Positions 1-8,786 of a stretch of 64,000 nt of DNA are shown here, piece by piece. Made by a program: the position numbers and the translations under genes. Below the pieces are notes generated by a model. That model ran no database searches. It saw only the letters and a program-made list of their open reading frames with translations, and was not told where the DNA came from. The first letter of the stretch is position 1. The number at the start of each line of letters is the position of its first letter. Origin of the DNA: Scleromatobacter sp964418745 (lineage in GTDB: Bacteria > Pseudomonadota > Gammaproteobacteria > Burkholderiales > Burkholderiaceae_C); NCBI GenBank assembly GCA_964418745.1, contig CAYQMX010000019.1, positions 81,714 to 145,713 on the forward strand. Reading direction: 5' to 3'.

Positions 1-645
1 CAGCCAGTAGATGGACAGGTTCCACAACGTGGGCATCGGAATGCCGCCGACGAACTTGTCGGTGGCCAGGATCGCGTCGGACAGCACGAACAACGCGCCG
101 CCGAGCGCGACGGTACGCCAGCGCGCGGCGTCGGCCTGGCCGCGCCGCGCCAGCCACACCGACGTCGCCTGCGCCGCCATCGCGGCCAGCGCGCACACGT
201 AGACCAGCACCGGCGCATGCAGGGCGGCCGGCACGCCGGCCCACAGCCCCGCCAGCACGCTGGCTGCGACGATCGCCCACGCGCCGAACGCCGCCGGGCT
301 GGCCAGGAATCGCACGCGCCGCGTCAGCGCCACCAGGTAGGCCAGGTGGCCGAGCAGGAACGCGACGAGGCCGGCCAGGAAGCCCTGCACGGGCCACAGC
401 AGCGCGACGTCGCCGGCCAGCGAGAACACGAGGCCGATGACGATCCAGCGCTTGACCAGCCCGTCGTCGCTGCGGCCCAGCGCAGCCCACGCGATGACGC
501 ACAGCGTGGCGAGCGGCTTGAACGCGAAGTTGAGCCAGGCGCGGTCGAGCGCCCAGGGCGCCGCGGCGATGGCCAGCAGCGCCGCGACGGCGCCGAGTAC
601 GGGAAGCAATCGACGCGCGGTGGCGTACGGAAGGTCGGAAGACAT
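1..645 (-). CDS. YhhN/TMEM86-family integral membrane protein (lysoplasmalogenase-like), 3' end outside window
   Basis: 215 codons are visible from the ATG at 645, and the frame stays open to the left edge, so the C-terminus is missing. The translation is almost wholly hydrophobic, with repeated membrane segments. It carries family-like stretches: SLAGDVALLW around residue 74, FLLGHLAYLVAL around 96 and SDAILATDKF around 190. Bacterial members of this family are thought to cleave the vinyl-ether bond of lysoplasmalogens or to act as uncharacterised inner-membrane proteins; the reaction is not demonstrated for this one. It lies upstream of nothing else in the window and downstream of rep on the same strand, separated by 234 bp. 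The family call is good, the function open. Confidence 0.75.
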   Translation of the reverse strand, partial: MSSDLPYATARRLLPVLGAVAALLAIAAAPWALDRAWLNFAFKPLATLCVIAWAALGRSDDGLVKRWIVIGLVFSLAGDVALLWPVQGFLAGLVAFLLGHLAYLVALTRRVRFLASPAAFGAWAIVAASVLAGLWAGVPAALHAPVLVYVCALAAMAAQATSVWLARRGQADAARWRTVALGGALFVLSDAILATDKFVGGIPMPTLWNLSIYWL

Positions 646-879
646 GGCCGCGAGTGTCACTGCGGCGGCGCCGTCGATCGCTCAGGGATTGCCCGGCGAC
701 TCCCCGGATTTGGGGACGCGGGGCTGCGCGGCGCGCGCAATAGTGCACGGGGATCAGCCTGTCTAGGCATGTACGCACCAGTAAGCGTGGGGCGCGCGCG
801 ACATGCGCGCGGGCGCATTCCGCGTGAGCGGGCTGACGCGCGCGCCGCGCGCGTCAACGAGCTGCCGCGCATCGGCTTC
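646..879. other. spacer between the YhhN gene and rep
   Basis: 234 bp of very GC-rich sequence. I see no convincing gene, terminator or promoter in it; short alternating CG runs around 790-850 make chance hairpins likely. Confidence 0.5.
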
Positions 880-2973
880 TCAGGTCGCGGCCGTCGGCGG
901 CGCGCTGGCGGTCTTGGCGGCGATGGATTCGCGCAGCTTGCGCAGCCGCTCGCGCGGGTCTTCCTGCGACTTCGCCTCGTTGAGCTTCATCTCGGCGATG
1001 AATCGGCTGGGCACGCCGGCGATCGTCTCGCGGCCCTTCTTGCGGCGGCGCAGCGTGCTCACCGCCAGCGTCTGGCGCGCCCGCGTGATGCCCACGTACA
1101 TCAGCCGGCGCTCTTCCTCGAGGCGGTCGACCGTCATCTCCTCGGTGTCGGAGCGGAACGGCAGCAGGCCCTCGTTGACGCCGGCCAGCACCACGTGCGG
1201 CCACTCCAGCCCCTTGGAGGCGTGCAGCGTGGACAGCGTGACCACCTCCTGCTCGTCGCCGCGCTCGGCCAGGCTCAGGATGACGCTGATGGACTGGGCG
1301 ATCTCCAGCACGCTCTTCTTCTCGCTCTCGAAGGTGCCGCCTTCCTGCGTGATCTCGCCGCCGCAGCGCTTGGCCACCCAGTCGACGAAGTCGAGCACGT
1401 TGCTCCAGCGCGCCTGCGCCACCTTCTCGGAATCCTCGCCGTCGTGCAGGTGCTGCTCGTAGCCGATGTCCTTGAGCCACTCCAGCAGCATCGGCCGGGC
1501 GGCCTCGGCGCCGATGGTCGTCTTCGCCTTGTCCTGGAATGCGTTCACGTAGCGGCCGAACTCGTGCAGGCCGTCGATGGCCTTGGACTTCAGCGCCACG
1601 CCCAGCGACTCGGCGAACAGCGCCTCGAACATGCTCACCTTCCACTTGCCGGCGAATTCGCTGAGCGCGCCCAGCGTGGTGTGGCCGATGCCGCGCTTGG
1701 GCGTGGTGACGGCGCGCAGGAAGGCCGGATCGTCGTCCTCGTTGACGATCAGGCGCAGCCAGGCGCACAGGTCCTTGATCTCGGCGCGGTCGAAGAAGCT
1801 CTGGCCGCCGGAGACCTTGTAGGGGATCTGCGCGCCGCGCAGCTTCTGCTCGAACACGCGCGACTGGTGGTTGGCGCGGTACAGGATCGCGAAGTCGGAG
1901 AACTTCACGCGGCCGTCGTTGCCGCGCAGTGCCTGGATGCGCGCGACGGCGCGCTCGGCCTCGTGCTCCTCGCCGTCGCACTGCACCACCAGCACCGGCT
2001 CGCCGTCGCCCAGGTCGCTCCAGAGCTTCTTGGCGAAGATCTTCGGATTGAGGGCGATGACCTCGTTGGCGGCGCGCAGGATCGCGCTGGTCGAGCGGTA
2101 GTTCTGCTCCAGCGGGATCACCTTCAGCGTCGGGTACTCGGCGGGCAGGCGCTTGAGGTTGTCGATGGTGGCGCCGCGCCAGCCGTAGATGCTCTGGTCG
2201 TCGTCGCCCACCGCCGTGAAGCGTGCGCGCTGGGGGTCGCCCACCAGCTGCTTGAGCAGCTCGTACTGCACGGCGTTGGTGTCCTGGTACTCGTCGACCA
2301 GCACGTGCTGGAACAGCTTCTGCCACTTCGCGCGCGCTTCCTCGTCGCGCTGCAGCAGCTTCAGCGGGAAGCCGATCAGGTCGTCGAAGTCGACCGCGCC
2401 GTAGGCGGCGAGGCGCTCTTCGTAGAGCTTCATCACGCGCGCGGCCACCTGTTCGTCCGCGTCCTTGGCCACCGACGGCGCCATGTCGCTGGTGATGCCC
2501 GTGTTCTTCCACAGGCTGATCGTCCACTGCCACTGGCGCGCGAGCTTGTTGTCGGTGGCGCCGCCGGCTTCCTTGAGCACGCCCGCCACGTCGTCCGAGT
2601 CGAGGATGGAGAACTGCTCCTTCAGGCCCAGCTTGCGGCCGTCCTCGCGCAGCATGCGCACGCCCAGCGAGTGGAAGGTGCTGATCGCCAGGTCCTTGGC
2701 GGCCTTGGCGCCGACCAGCTGCTTCGCGCGCTCGCGCATCTCCTGCGAGGCCTTGTTGGTGAACGTGATGGCCGCGATGTTCTTCGGCGCCAGGCCGTGC
2801 TGCAGCAGCCGCACGATCTTGTAGGTGATGACGCGCGTCTTGCCCGAGCCGGCCCCGGCCAGCACCAGGCACGGGCTGTCCAGGTGGTGCACCGCCTCCA
2901 TCTGGGCGTTGTTCAGCCCGGCGGCGGCGGGCGCGGCGGCGTTCGAGGGGCGGGAGTCGGGGGGAGCGGCCAT
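880..2973 (-). CDS. rep: ATP-dependent DNA helicase Rep (UvrD/Rep superfamily 1)
   Basis: 697 aa, close to the usual 670-680 aa of Rep. It is a 3'-5' superfamily 1A helicase that removes protein roadblocks ahead of replication forks. Near the N-terminus it has the Q-motif region, Walker A AGAGSGKT and the FTNKASQEM motif, followed by motif Ia STFHSLGVRMLRE, the DEYQDT box (motif II), GDDDQSIYGWRGA (motif III), the QNYRST motif (IV), and late VVTLSTLHASKGLEWP and EEERRLMYVGITRARQ (V and VI). The order FSILDSDD after STFHSLG resembles Rep more than UvrD or PcrA. The ATG at 2973 adds about 20 Ala/Pro-rich residues before the conserved LNNAQMEAV; a later start is possible. Confidence 0.9.
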   Translation of the reverse strand: MAAPPDSRPSNAAAPAAAGLNNAQMEAVHHLDSPCLVLAGAGSGKTRVITYKIVRLLQHGLAPKNIAAITFTNKASQEMRERAKQLVGAKAAKDLAISTFHSLGVRMLREDGRKLGLKEQFSILDSDDVAGVLKEAGGATDNKLARQWQWTISLWKNTGITSDMAPSVAKDADEQVAARVMKLYEERLAAYGAVDFDDLIGFPLKLLQRDEEARAKWQKLFQHVLVDEYQDTNAVQYELLKQLVGDPQRARFTAVGDDDQSIYGWRGATIDNLKRLPAEYPTLKVIPLEQNYRSTSAILRAANEVIALNPKIFAKKLWSDLGDGEPVLVVQCDGEEHEAERAVARIQALRGNDGRVKFSDFAILYRANHQSRVFEQKLRGAQIPYKVSGGQSFFDRAEIKDLCAWLRLIVNEDDDPAFLRAVTTPKRGIGHTTLGALSEFAGKWKVSMFEALFAESLGVALKSKAIDGLHEFGRYVNAFQDKAKTTIGAEAARPMLLEWLKDIGYEQHLHDGEDSEKVAQARWSNVLDFVDWVAKRCGGEITQEGGTFESEKKSVLEIAQSISVILSLAERGDEQEVVTLSTLHASKGLEWPHVVLAGVNEGLLPFRSDTEEMTVDRLEEERRLMYVGITRARQTLAVSTLRRRKKGRETIAGVPSRFIAEMKLNEAKSQEDPRERLRKLRESIAAKTASAPPTAAT

Positions 2974-3382
2974 GGAGCGGGAAACGTGGAACCGGAACAG
3001 CGAAAGAAGGCGGGGAACCGCTCGCCGCAGACGTTGCGATCATAGCGAACCGACCCCGGAGCAGCCCCGGCACTCGGGCTCCCGCGGTGTGCTAGACGCC
3101 GCCGGCGCGCGCCGGCCGGCGGTCCGCGCCCCGCGCTGGTGCGGCGAAGGCGCACCAGCAAGCTTGCCTTCAGGTTTCGCGCTCAACGTAGGGAGACCCC
3201 GTCCATTGGCGTTGCACGGCCTCGGTAGTTACCCGACAATCGCGCTCGCATCGTTTCCGGTCCAGCGCTCCCGCGTTTTCTTCATTCGCGTGCAAGAAAA
3301 AGAAGGATGGTCGTAAACCGTTCGTGCCCGGGGCACGTTAACCCGATGTTCCCCGCGTCAATCCACTCTTAAAGGTTTCACC
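2974..3382. other. 409-bp divergent spacer between rep and the Lys/Ala-rich exported protein
   Basis: No gene is supported here. The right half is less GC-rich and probably holds the promoter and leader of the small exported protein at 3383; the rep promoter must lie in the left half but I cannot point to clear hexamers. Confidence 0.5.
3212..3240 (+). promoter_or_regulatory. candidate sigma-70 promoter for the small exported protein
   Basis: TTGCAC at 3212-3217 and GACAAT at 3235-3240 are separated by 17 bp, giving a start near 3247 and a leader of about 135 nt. Based only on hexamer match and spacing. Confidence 0.35.
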
Positions 3383-3589
3383 ATGAAGAAGATCCTCGCC
3401 GCCGTCCTGTCGCTCGCCATCGGCGCCACCGCTTTCGCCCAAGGCACGGGTGCTCCGGCTGCCGCCGCGCAAACCGCCACCGCTTCGCCGGAAGCCGCTT
3501 CGGCCGCCGTGTCCAAGAAGGCCGCCAAGCACAAGGCCAAGAAGGCCAAGAAGGCCGCCAAGGCTGCTTCGGCCGCTTCGGGCGCCTGA
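3383..3589 (+). CDS. small Lys/Ala-rich exported protein
   Basis: 68 aa. Residues 1-20 form a classical signal peptide (MKKILAAVLSLAIGATAFA with an AxA cleavage site). The mature part is Ala-rich and ends in a strongly basic tract (AAKHKAKKAKKAAKAA). The composition resembles Asr-type acid-shock proteins and other periplasmic Lys/Ala proteins of Burkholderiales, but there is no real domain, so no function is assigned. It is a single-gene unit: a promoter candidate lies upstream and a strong intrinsic terminator about 50 bp downstream. Codon use and the consistent third-position GC support it as real coding sequence. Confidence 0.75.
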   Translation: MKKILAAVLSLAIGATAFAQGTGAPAAAAQTATASPEAASAAVSKKAAKHKAKKAKKAAKAASAASGA

Positions 3590-3642
3590 TTCCCACGGGT
3601 CGGCGCGCGGCTTCGGCCGCGGTCGACCCGGGAATGAAGAAG

Positions 3643-3672
3643 ACCGATCCGGGTTCCGGGTCGGTTTTTTTT
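3643..3672 (+). terminator. intrinsic terminator after the Lys/Ala-rich protein gene
   Basis: A 10-bp stem (3643-3652 with 3656-3665) has a GTT loop and is followed by an eight-T run at 3665-3672. It has one T-G pair and is otherwise perfect. Confidence 0.85.
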
Positions 3673-3699
3673 CGTCCGCGCCGCCCGCGCAGATGAAGA

Positions 3700-3722
3700 A
3701 AGGGCGCCCGTCGGGCGCCCTT
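3700..3722 (-). terminator. hairpin downstream of the DegP/DegQ protease gene
   Basis: A perfect 10-bp stem (3700-3709 with 3713-3722) with a 3-nt loop lies 39 bp beyond the protease stop codon. Read on the minus strand it is followed by a T-rich but interrupted tail (TTTCTTC), so it is a plausible but weaker terminator. Confidence 0.5.
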
Positions 3723-3760
3723 CGCGTTGAATCGGGCACGGGTCGCGCCCGTGCGCTGCT

Positions 3761-5314
3761 TCAGCCCAGGTTGACCGGGAAGAAGATGCGTTCGCCGTCG
3801 CGCCAGATCAGCAGCGCGACGCGCTTGGGCTTGGCGGCCAGGATCGCCTTGACCTCGTCGACCGAGGCCACCGGCTTGCCGTTGACGGCCAGCACGACGT
3901 CGCCCGGCTGCACGCCGGCCTTCGCGGCGGCGCCGTCCGCGTTCTCCACCACCAGGCCGCTCGCACCGACCTCGCCGCGCTCGTCGCGGTTGAGCGGGCG
4001 CAGCGCCAGGCCCAGCCGCTCTCCGCCACCCGCGCCGTCGCCCTTGGCCACTTCGAGCTTGTCGGTGCTGGCACCCAGCGTCGCGACGACGGTCTCGAGC
4101 TTCTTGTCGCGCCACACCTCCAGCGTGACCTTCTCGCCCGGACGCGCCAGGCCCACGCGCGAGGACAGCATGCCGGGCTCCTGGATCGCCTCGCCGTTGA
4201 CCTTGGTGATGACGTCGCCCGACTTCAGGCCCGCCTTGGCCGCGGCGCTGCTGGGCGCCACGGTGGACACCAGCGCGCCGTCCGGGCGCTCCAGGCCGAA
4301 GCTCTCGGCCAGGTCCTGGGTCAGCGGCTGGATGGACACGCCCAGGCGCGCATGCGTGGCGTGGCCGGTGGCCACGATCTGGTCCTTGATGGCCAGCGCC
4401 ACGTCGATCGGGATCGCGAAGCTCACGCCCTGGAAGCCGCCGGTGCGGCTGTAGATCTGCGAGTTGATGCCCACCACGTTGCCGGCGGCGTCGAACAGCG
4501 GACCGCCCGAATTGCCGGGATTGACTGCGGCGTCGGTCTGCAGGAACGGCACGAAGTTCTCGCCGGTCTCGCTGGGCAGCGAGCGGCCCTTGGCGCTGAT
4601 GATGCCGGAGGTGGCGGTCTGGTCGAGGCCGTAGGGCGCGCCGATGGCCAGCACGTAGTCGCCCACCATCAGCCTGGCGGGCTGGCCGAAGCGCACCACA
4701 GGCAGGTTCTTGGCGTCGATCTTGAGGACGGCGATGTCGGTGGCGGTGTCCACGCCCAGCACCTTGGCGACGTACTCGCGGCGATCCTGCAGCTTGACGA
4801 CGACGTCCTTGGCTTCCTTGACAACGTGCGCGTTGGTCAGGATCAGGCCGTCGGAGCCGATGATGAAGCCCGAGCCCAGGCCCTTGAACGGCTGCTCGGG
4901 CGCGACGCCGCCGCGCTGCACGCCGGGGGCGCCTGGCATGCCGCGGAAGAATCGGAACAGCGGATCGTCGGGGCTCAGGCCGCCCTGCTCCTGGATCTCC
5001 TCGGCGGTCTGCTTGTGCGTGCCTGCCACGCTGACGTGGACGACGGCCGGGCCGAACTCCTGCACGATGGCGCGGTAGTTGGGCGCGGTGCCGGGCGGCA
5101 GCGCGGGCAGCGGCGGCGTGACCGGCGTCGGCGCGACCTGCTGGCCGGTGGCGGCCGCGGCGATCGCGGCGGTGCTGCCGCCGGTGCCCGCGGCGGCCAC
5201 GGTGGGGGAGTGACGCAGCCAGGACGGCAGGTCCAGCGCGCCAGCGGTGCCCATCACCGCCACGCCCGCGCCCAGCAGGCCCCAGGCGAGCGGCTTCAGG
5301 TTGGTCTTGTTCAT
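3761..5314 (-). CDS. DegP/DegQ/MucD-type periplasmic serine endoprotease (Do family)
   Basis: 517 aa from the ATG at 5314, chosen because AAGGAG lies 9 nt upstream and a hydrophobic export segment begins at once. An in-frame ATG at 5422 gives an implausible extension. The protein has an N-terminal membrane or signal segment (residues 8-28) and an Ala/Pro-rich linker. The trypsin-like domain has the triad H163 (TNAHVV), D193 (TATDIAVLKI) and S269 (NPGNSGGP). Two PDZ domains follow (about 360-440 and 450-517). The family degrades or refolds misfolded envelope proteins. It lies 129 bp downstream of an OmpR/histidine kinase pair on the same strand, which suggests envelope-stress control by that pair; this is inference. 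Confidence 0.93.
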   Translation of the reverse strand: MNKTNLKPLAWGLLGAGVAVMGTAGALDLPSWLRHSPTVAAAGTGGSTAAIAAAATGQQVAPTPVTPPLPALPPGTAPNYRAIVQEFGPAVVHVSVAGTHKQTAEEIQEQGGLSPDDPLFRFFRGMPGAPGVQRGGVAPEQPFKGLGSGFIIGSDGLILTNAHVVKEAKDVVVKLQDRREYVAKVLGVDTATDIAVLKIDAKNLPVVRFGQPARLMVGDYVLAIGAPYGLDQTATSGIISAKGRSLPSETGENFVPFLQTDAAVNPGNSGGPLFDAAGNVVGINSQIYSRTGGFQGVSFAIPIDVALAIKDQIVATGHATHARLGVSIQPLTQDLAESFGLERPDGALVSTVAPSSAAAKAGLKSGDVITKVNGEAIQEPGMLSSRVGLARPGEKVTLEVWRDKKLETVVATLGASTDKLEVAKGDGAGGGERLGLALRPLNRDERGEVGASGLVVENADGAAAKAGVQPGDVVLAVNGKPVASVDEVKAILAAKPKRVALLIWRDGERIFFPVNLG

Positions 5315-5443
5315 GTGCTTCGACTCCTTGTCGGCTTCATTGCTGTGGAAGCGCGCCGACCGGGAGGCGACTCCTTCGCGGCGCATGACACGGAATGTGC
5401 GCGCCGTCGATGAAGGCTCCATTAGCTCAACATGAGGCCAACA

Positions 5444-6808
5444 TTAGGACCCCGCGACACCCGCCCGCGCGGGCCACGTCACGCGCACGCGCAGGCCACG
5501 CGCGGGCGACTCCGACAGCGCCACCTCGGCGCCCTGGCGCAGCGCCACCTGGCGCACGATCGCCAGGCCCAGGCCCGAGCCGGTCTGGTCGGCCGCGTTG
5601 TCGCGGCGCACGAAGCGGTCGAACACCATCTCGCGGTCGGCCTCGGGAATGCCGGGGCCGTCGTCGTCGACCTGCAGCACCGGCCGCGCCGCCACGCTGC
5701 CCACCCACACCGACACGTGGCCGGCGTGCGGGCTGTAGCGCACCGCGTTGTCGATCAGGTTGCGCGCCAGCACCGCGACGTCGGCGTCGCCGGGCACCGT
5801 GACCGCCTCGGCGCCCTCGGCCACGTCGAGCTCCAGCGTGGTGCCGCGCGCGTCGGCCAGCGGCGCGACGTCGGCCATCGCCTGGCGCACCAGCTCGGCC
5901 AGCGGCGCGGACGGCGCCGCGCGCGGCGGTCCGGCCTCGCTGCGCGCGAGCGCCAGCAGTTGTTCGACCAGGCGCGTCGCGCGATCGACGCCAGCGGTGA
6001 GCGCGCGCGCGGCCTCGTCGCGCGTGGCCTCGTCGGGGGCGCGCCGCATCACCTGCACCTGCAGCTTCAGGGCGGTCAGCGGCGAGCGCAGCTCGTGGGC
6101 GGCGTCGCCCACGAAGTGGCGCTGCGCGGCGAGCGCGGCATCGAGCCGGGCCAGCAGCGCGTTGAGCGACTGCACCAGCGGCAGCACCTCGTCGGGCAGC
6201 CGGTCTTCCGGCAGCGCCTGCAGCGAGCCGCTGTCGCGCGCGCGCACCTCGCCGGCCAGGCGCTGCAGGGGCGCGAGCGAGCGCGAGACCAGCCAGCCGA
6301 TCACCAGCGCCAGCGCCGGCGCCACGGCCAGCAGCGGCACCACGCTGCGCAGCGCGGCCTGCGCGGCGCGCTCGTGGCGCACGCGCTCGGGCTGCGCCAC
6401 CTGGATCACCCGGTCGCGGGTCTGCACGCTGAACGTGCGCCAGACGATGCCGCCGGCCGGGATGTCCGCGAAGCCCAGCACGGCGCGCGCCGGCGGCTCG
6501 GTCTGCAGCTGGGTCGCGTAGACCTCGTGGCCGTCCTCGCGCCAGATCTGGATCACGTAGTCGAGCTGGCCGTCGGCCAGGGCGCGCGCGTCCTCGGGCC
6601 CGATCTCGCCCTGGTCGCGCAGCGACAGCGCCATCTGGCGCAGCTGGTAGTCGAACAGGCTCTCGGTCTGGCGCAGCACGTTCCAGTACACCGAGCCGCC
6701 CATGGCCAGCGCGGCGACCACGAGCACGGCCAGCAGCGACAGCAGCAGCCGCACGCGCAGCGTGCTGCCCAGGCCGAAGCCGAACCGGCGCGGGCGCAGG
6801 GCGCGCAT
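5444..6808 (-). CDS. two-component sensor histidine kinase (QseC/TctE-like)
   Basis: 454 aa from the ATG at 6808, whose first base is shared with the TGA of the upstream response regulator (TGATG), indicating translational coupling. It has TM1 at about residues 17-40, a periplasmic sensor region of about 110 residues, TM2 near 145-165 and a HAMP-like linker. The HisKA H box is HFVGDAAHELRSPLTAL, followed by an N box (NLIDNAVRYSP), a G1 box (DDGPGIP) and a G2 box (GSGLGLAIVRQV). The kinase should autophosphorylate on the His of AAHELRSP and pass phosphate to its partner. The signal is unknown. Confidence 0.9.
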   Translation of the reverse strand: MRALRPRRFGFGLGSTLRVRLLLSLLAVLVVAALAMGGSVYWNVLRQTESLFDYQLRQMALSLRDQGEIGPEDARALADGQLDYVIQIWREDGHEVYATQLQTEPPARAVLGFADIPAGGIVWRTFSVQTRDRVIQVAQPERVRHERAAQAALRSVVPLLAVAPALALVIGWLVSRSLAPLQRLAGEVRARDSGSLQALPEDRLPDEVLPLVQSLNALLARLDAALAAQRHFVGDAAHELRSPLTALKLQVQVMRRAPDEATRDEAARALTAGVDRATRLVEQLLALARSEAGPPRAAPSAPLAELVRQAMADVAPLADARGTTLELDVAEGAEAVTVPGDADVAVLARNLIDNAVRYSPHAGHVSVWVGSVAARPVLQVDDDGPGIPEADREMVFDRFVRRDNAADQTGSGLGLAIVRQVALRQGAEVALSESPARGLRVRVTWPARAGVAGS

Positions 6809-7491
6809 CAGGAGGCGGCCCCGTCGGCCGCGTCGCGCCGCCCCAGGTAGTAGCCGACGCCGCGCATCGTGCGGATCAGCTCCGGGCCCAGCTTCTTGCG
6901 CAGCTGGTGCACGTAGACGCTGACCGCGTTGCTCTCGACCTCCTCGCCCCACCCGTAGAGCCGGTCCTCGAGCTGCGCACGCGACAGGATGGCACCGGGG
7001 CGCTGCAGCAAGGCTTCCAGCACCGCGAGCTCGCGCGCGGACAGCATCACCGGCTCGCCGCGCAACGTCACCTCACGCGTGGCGGGGTCGAAGCTCAGGT
7101 CCTCGTGGGTCAGCCGCGTGGCTGCGCGGCCGCTGTGGCGGCGCAGCACCGCGCGCATGCGGGCCAGCAGCTCGTCGAGCTCGAACGGCTTGCTGAGGTA
7201 GTCGTCGGCGCCGGCGTCCAGGCCGGCGACGCGGTCGCCGAGGCCGTCGCGCGCGGTCAGCACGATCACCGGGGTGGAGTCGTCGCGGGCGCGGATGCCG
7301 CGCAGCACGTCCAGCCCGTTGCCCTTGGGCAGGCCGAGGTCCAGCAGCACCAGGTCGAAGCGCTCGGTGGCCGTGGTGGTGGCCGCGGCCTGGGCATCGG
7401 TCACCCAGTCGACGGCATGGCCCTCGAGCTTGAGCGCCGCGCGCAGGCTCTCGCCAATCATCCGGTCATCCTCGACAAGCAGCAATCTCAT
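6808..7491 (-). CDS. OmpR/PhoB-family response regulator (QseB/TctD-like)
   Basis: 227 aa. The receiver domain (1-115) has the acidic pair E7/D8/D9, phospho-acceptor D51 (LVLLDLGLP), T79 (VIVLTARD) and K101 (YLSKPFEL). The C-terminal winged-helix domain (130-222) ends in SVYVHQLRKKLGPELIRTMRGVGYYL. It is the first gene of a two-gene operon with its kinase, overlapping by one base. The DegP-type protease follows on the same strand, so it may be a target of the pair, which is inference from position only. Confidence 0.92.
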   Translation of the reverse strand: MRLLLVEDDRMIGESLRAALKLEGHAVDWVTDAQAAATTTATERFDLVLLDLGLPKGNGLDVLRGIRARDDSTPVIVLTARDGLGDRVAGLDAGADDYLSKPFELDELLARMRAVLRRHSGRAATRLTHEDLSFDPATREVTLRGEPVMLSARELAVLEALLQRPGAILSRAQLEDRLYGWGEEVESNAVSVYVHQLRKKLGPELIRTMRGVGYYLGRRDAADGAAS

Positions 7492-7533
7492 GGGCCGATT
7501 CTGATCGAATCGCCGGCGCGCGGTTCCGTCGCG

Positions 7534-8307
7534 CTAGAACAGCTTGCCCAGCCGCAGCGTGACGCCGGCGAACACCTGCCAGCGCGGCGTCGCGTCGTTC
7601 AGGCCGCGGGCGGCGCCGAAGTCGAACACCGCGGCGGGCGACTGGTTCCAGCTGGCGGCCGCGAGGACCTGGCCGGTGCTGGGCGCGCCCGACTGGTGCG
7701 TGCCCGAGAGTTCGCCGACCACGCCCCAGGCGTCGGTCAGCGAGCGCGAGAACGCGGCCGCCCAGCCGGTCTGCCAGGGGCTGGGCTGGCCCGAGCCGCC
7801 CAGGTGGGTCTCGTTGAGGTTGAGGTCGGTGTGCCAGCCGGGCGCGAAGTCGCTGCTGAAGATGGCGTTGACCGTGGTCTGCGCGTGGCCGATGCCGATG
7901 GACGACTTGGCGGTCGGGAAGGTCTCGCCGAGCTCCAGCCCCCAGGCGGTGGCGTCGCTGACCGCGAAGCGGCGCTTGAGGACGACGGCCGTGTCGCCGA
8001 CGCCACTGTCCGATGGGCCGAAGCCGGTGTCGCGCACCCAGGCGTCGCCGCCGACGCGGATGCCCCAGTCGGGCGTGAACGCGAGCTTGAGCGTGTAGGG
8101 CAGCGTCGTGCGCGAGGCACCGCGGTCGGTCGCGCGCAGGCCGCCGGCCTCGAGTTCGAGATAGCCGGGCGCCGACAGCTGCGCCGGCGTGGAGACGCTG
8201 GGACGGTACGGCACAACGGCCGGGCCGCCGGCGTCCGGCGCGTCGGCCGCCTGGGCGGTGGCCGCGCCGGCGAGCGCGGCCGCGGCGATCAGGAGGATGG
8301 TCTTCAT
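7534..8307 (-). CDS. outer-membrane beta-barrel protein of the Phenol_MetA_deg/transporter type
   Basis: 257 aa from the ATG at 8307. A signal peptide (MKTILLIAAAALAGAATAQA) is followed by alternating hydrophobic and polar strands typical of a beta-barrel, ending in an aromatic residue (LRLGKLF), the usual outer-membrane insertion signal. Stretches such as LPYTLKLAFTPDWGIRVGG and GLELGETFPTAKSS fit the family loosely described as the MetA-pathway phenol degradation outer-membrane proteins. The substrate is unknown. The start overlaps the stop of the upstream GNAT gene as ATGA, and no Shine-Dalgarno is seen, so translation is probably coupled. Confidence 0.75.
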   Translation of the reverse strand: MKTILLIAAAALAGAATAQAADAPDAGGPAVVPYRPSVSTPAQLSAPGYLELEAGGLRATDRGASRTTLPYTLKLAFTPDWGIRVGGDAWVRDTGFGPSDSGVGDTAVVLKRRFAVSDATAWGLELGETFPTAKSSIGIGHAQTTVNAIFSSDFAPGWHTDLNLNETHLGGSGQPSPWQTGWAAAFSRSLTDAWGVVGELSGTHQSGAPSTGQVLAAASWNQSPAAVFDFGAARGLNDATPRWQVFAGVTLRLGKLF

Positions 8308-8786
8308 CGGAGGTTCTTTCGCATCGTGATGCTGGTGGGTTCGAAACCGAGCGCGTCGTAGAGGCGCCGGGCACCGTGGTTGTGCCCGAAGACATGCAGG
8401 CCCAGTTGCTGCGCCCCGTGCTCGCGCGCCACGCGTTCGAGCTCGAGGAGTGCCGCGCGCGCGTAACCGCGGCGCCGGGCGTGCTCCTCGATCTCGATGT
8501 TGTAGACGTACGCCTGGCGCCGGCCTGCCTGGTCGGACTCCGCCCACCATAGCGTGCCGACCTCGGCGCCGCTGTCGGCATCCTGAAGGCGCACGAAGAA
8601 CTGGTCGGGCGTCCGCAGCCCCTGCGGCAGGAGTGCCGCGTGCGCCTCCTGCGACTTCACGATCGACTCCGCCAGCAACCAGTGGCCCTCCTGGACGTTC
8701 AGGAGGGCGAACGCGGGAACGGCCTGGAGCAGCCAGGCCTGGAACTGCGGTTCGGTGAACGGGACGAAGCGGACGGTGGCCGTCAT
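8304..8786 (-). CDS. GNAT-family N-acetyltransferase
   Basis: 160 aa from the ATG at 8786, overlapping the stop of the YbjQ-type gene as ATGA. It shows the GNAT pattern: a beta-strand with VYNIEIEEHARRRGYARAAL containing the acetyl-CoA pyrophosphate-binding R-x-x-G-x-A signature around residue 105-112, then GLHVFGHNHGARRLYDALGFEPT, the usual N-x-x-A-x-x-L-Y-x-x-x-G-F ending. It transfers an acetyl group from acetyl-CoA to an unknown amine. It is the middle gene of a tightly overlapping three-gene unit. Confidence 0.85.
   Translation of the reverse strand: MTATVRFVPFTEPQFQAWLLQAVPAFALLNVQEGHWLLAESIVKSQEAHAALLPQGLRTPDQFFVRLQDADSGAEVGTLWWAESDQAGRRQAYVYNIEIEEHARRRGYARAALLELERVAREHGAQQLGLHVFGHNHGARRLYDALGFEPTSITMRKNLR

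Noticed and set aside
217..3045. 942-codon open frame on the plus strand
   Set aside because: It is antisense to rep and the YhhN gene; the translation is low-complexity Arg/Ala/Gly/His typical of the opposite strand of GC-rich genes and has no domain.
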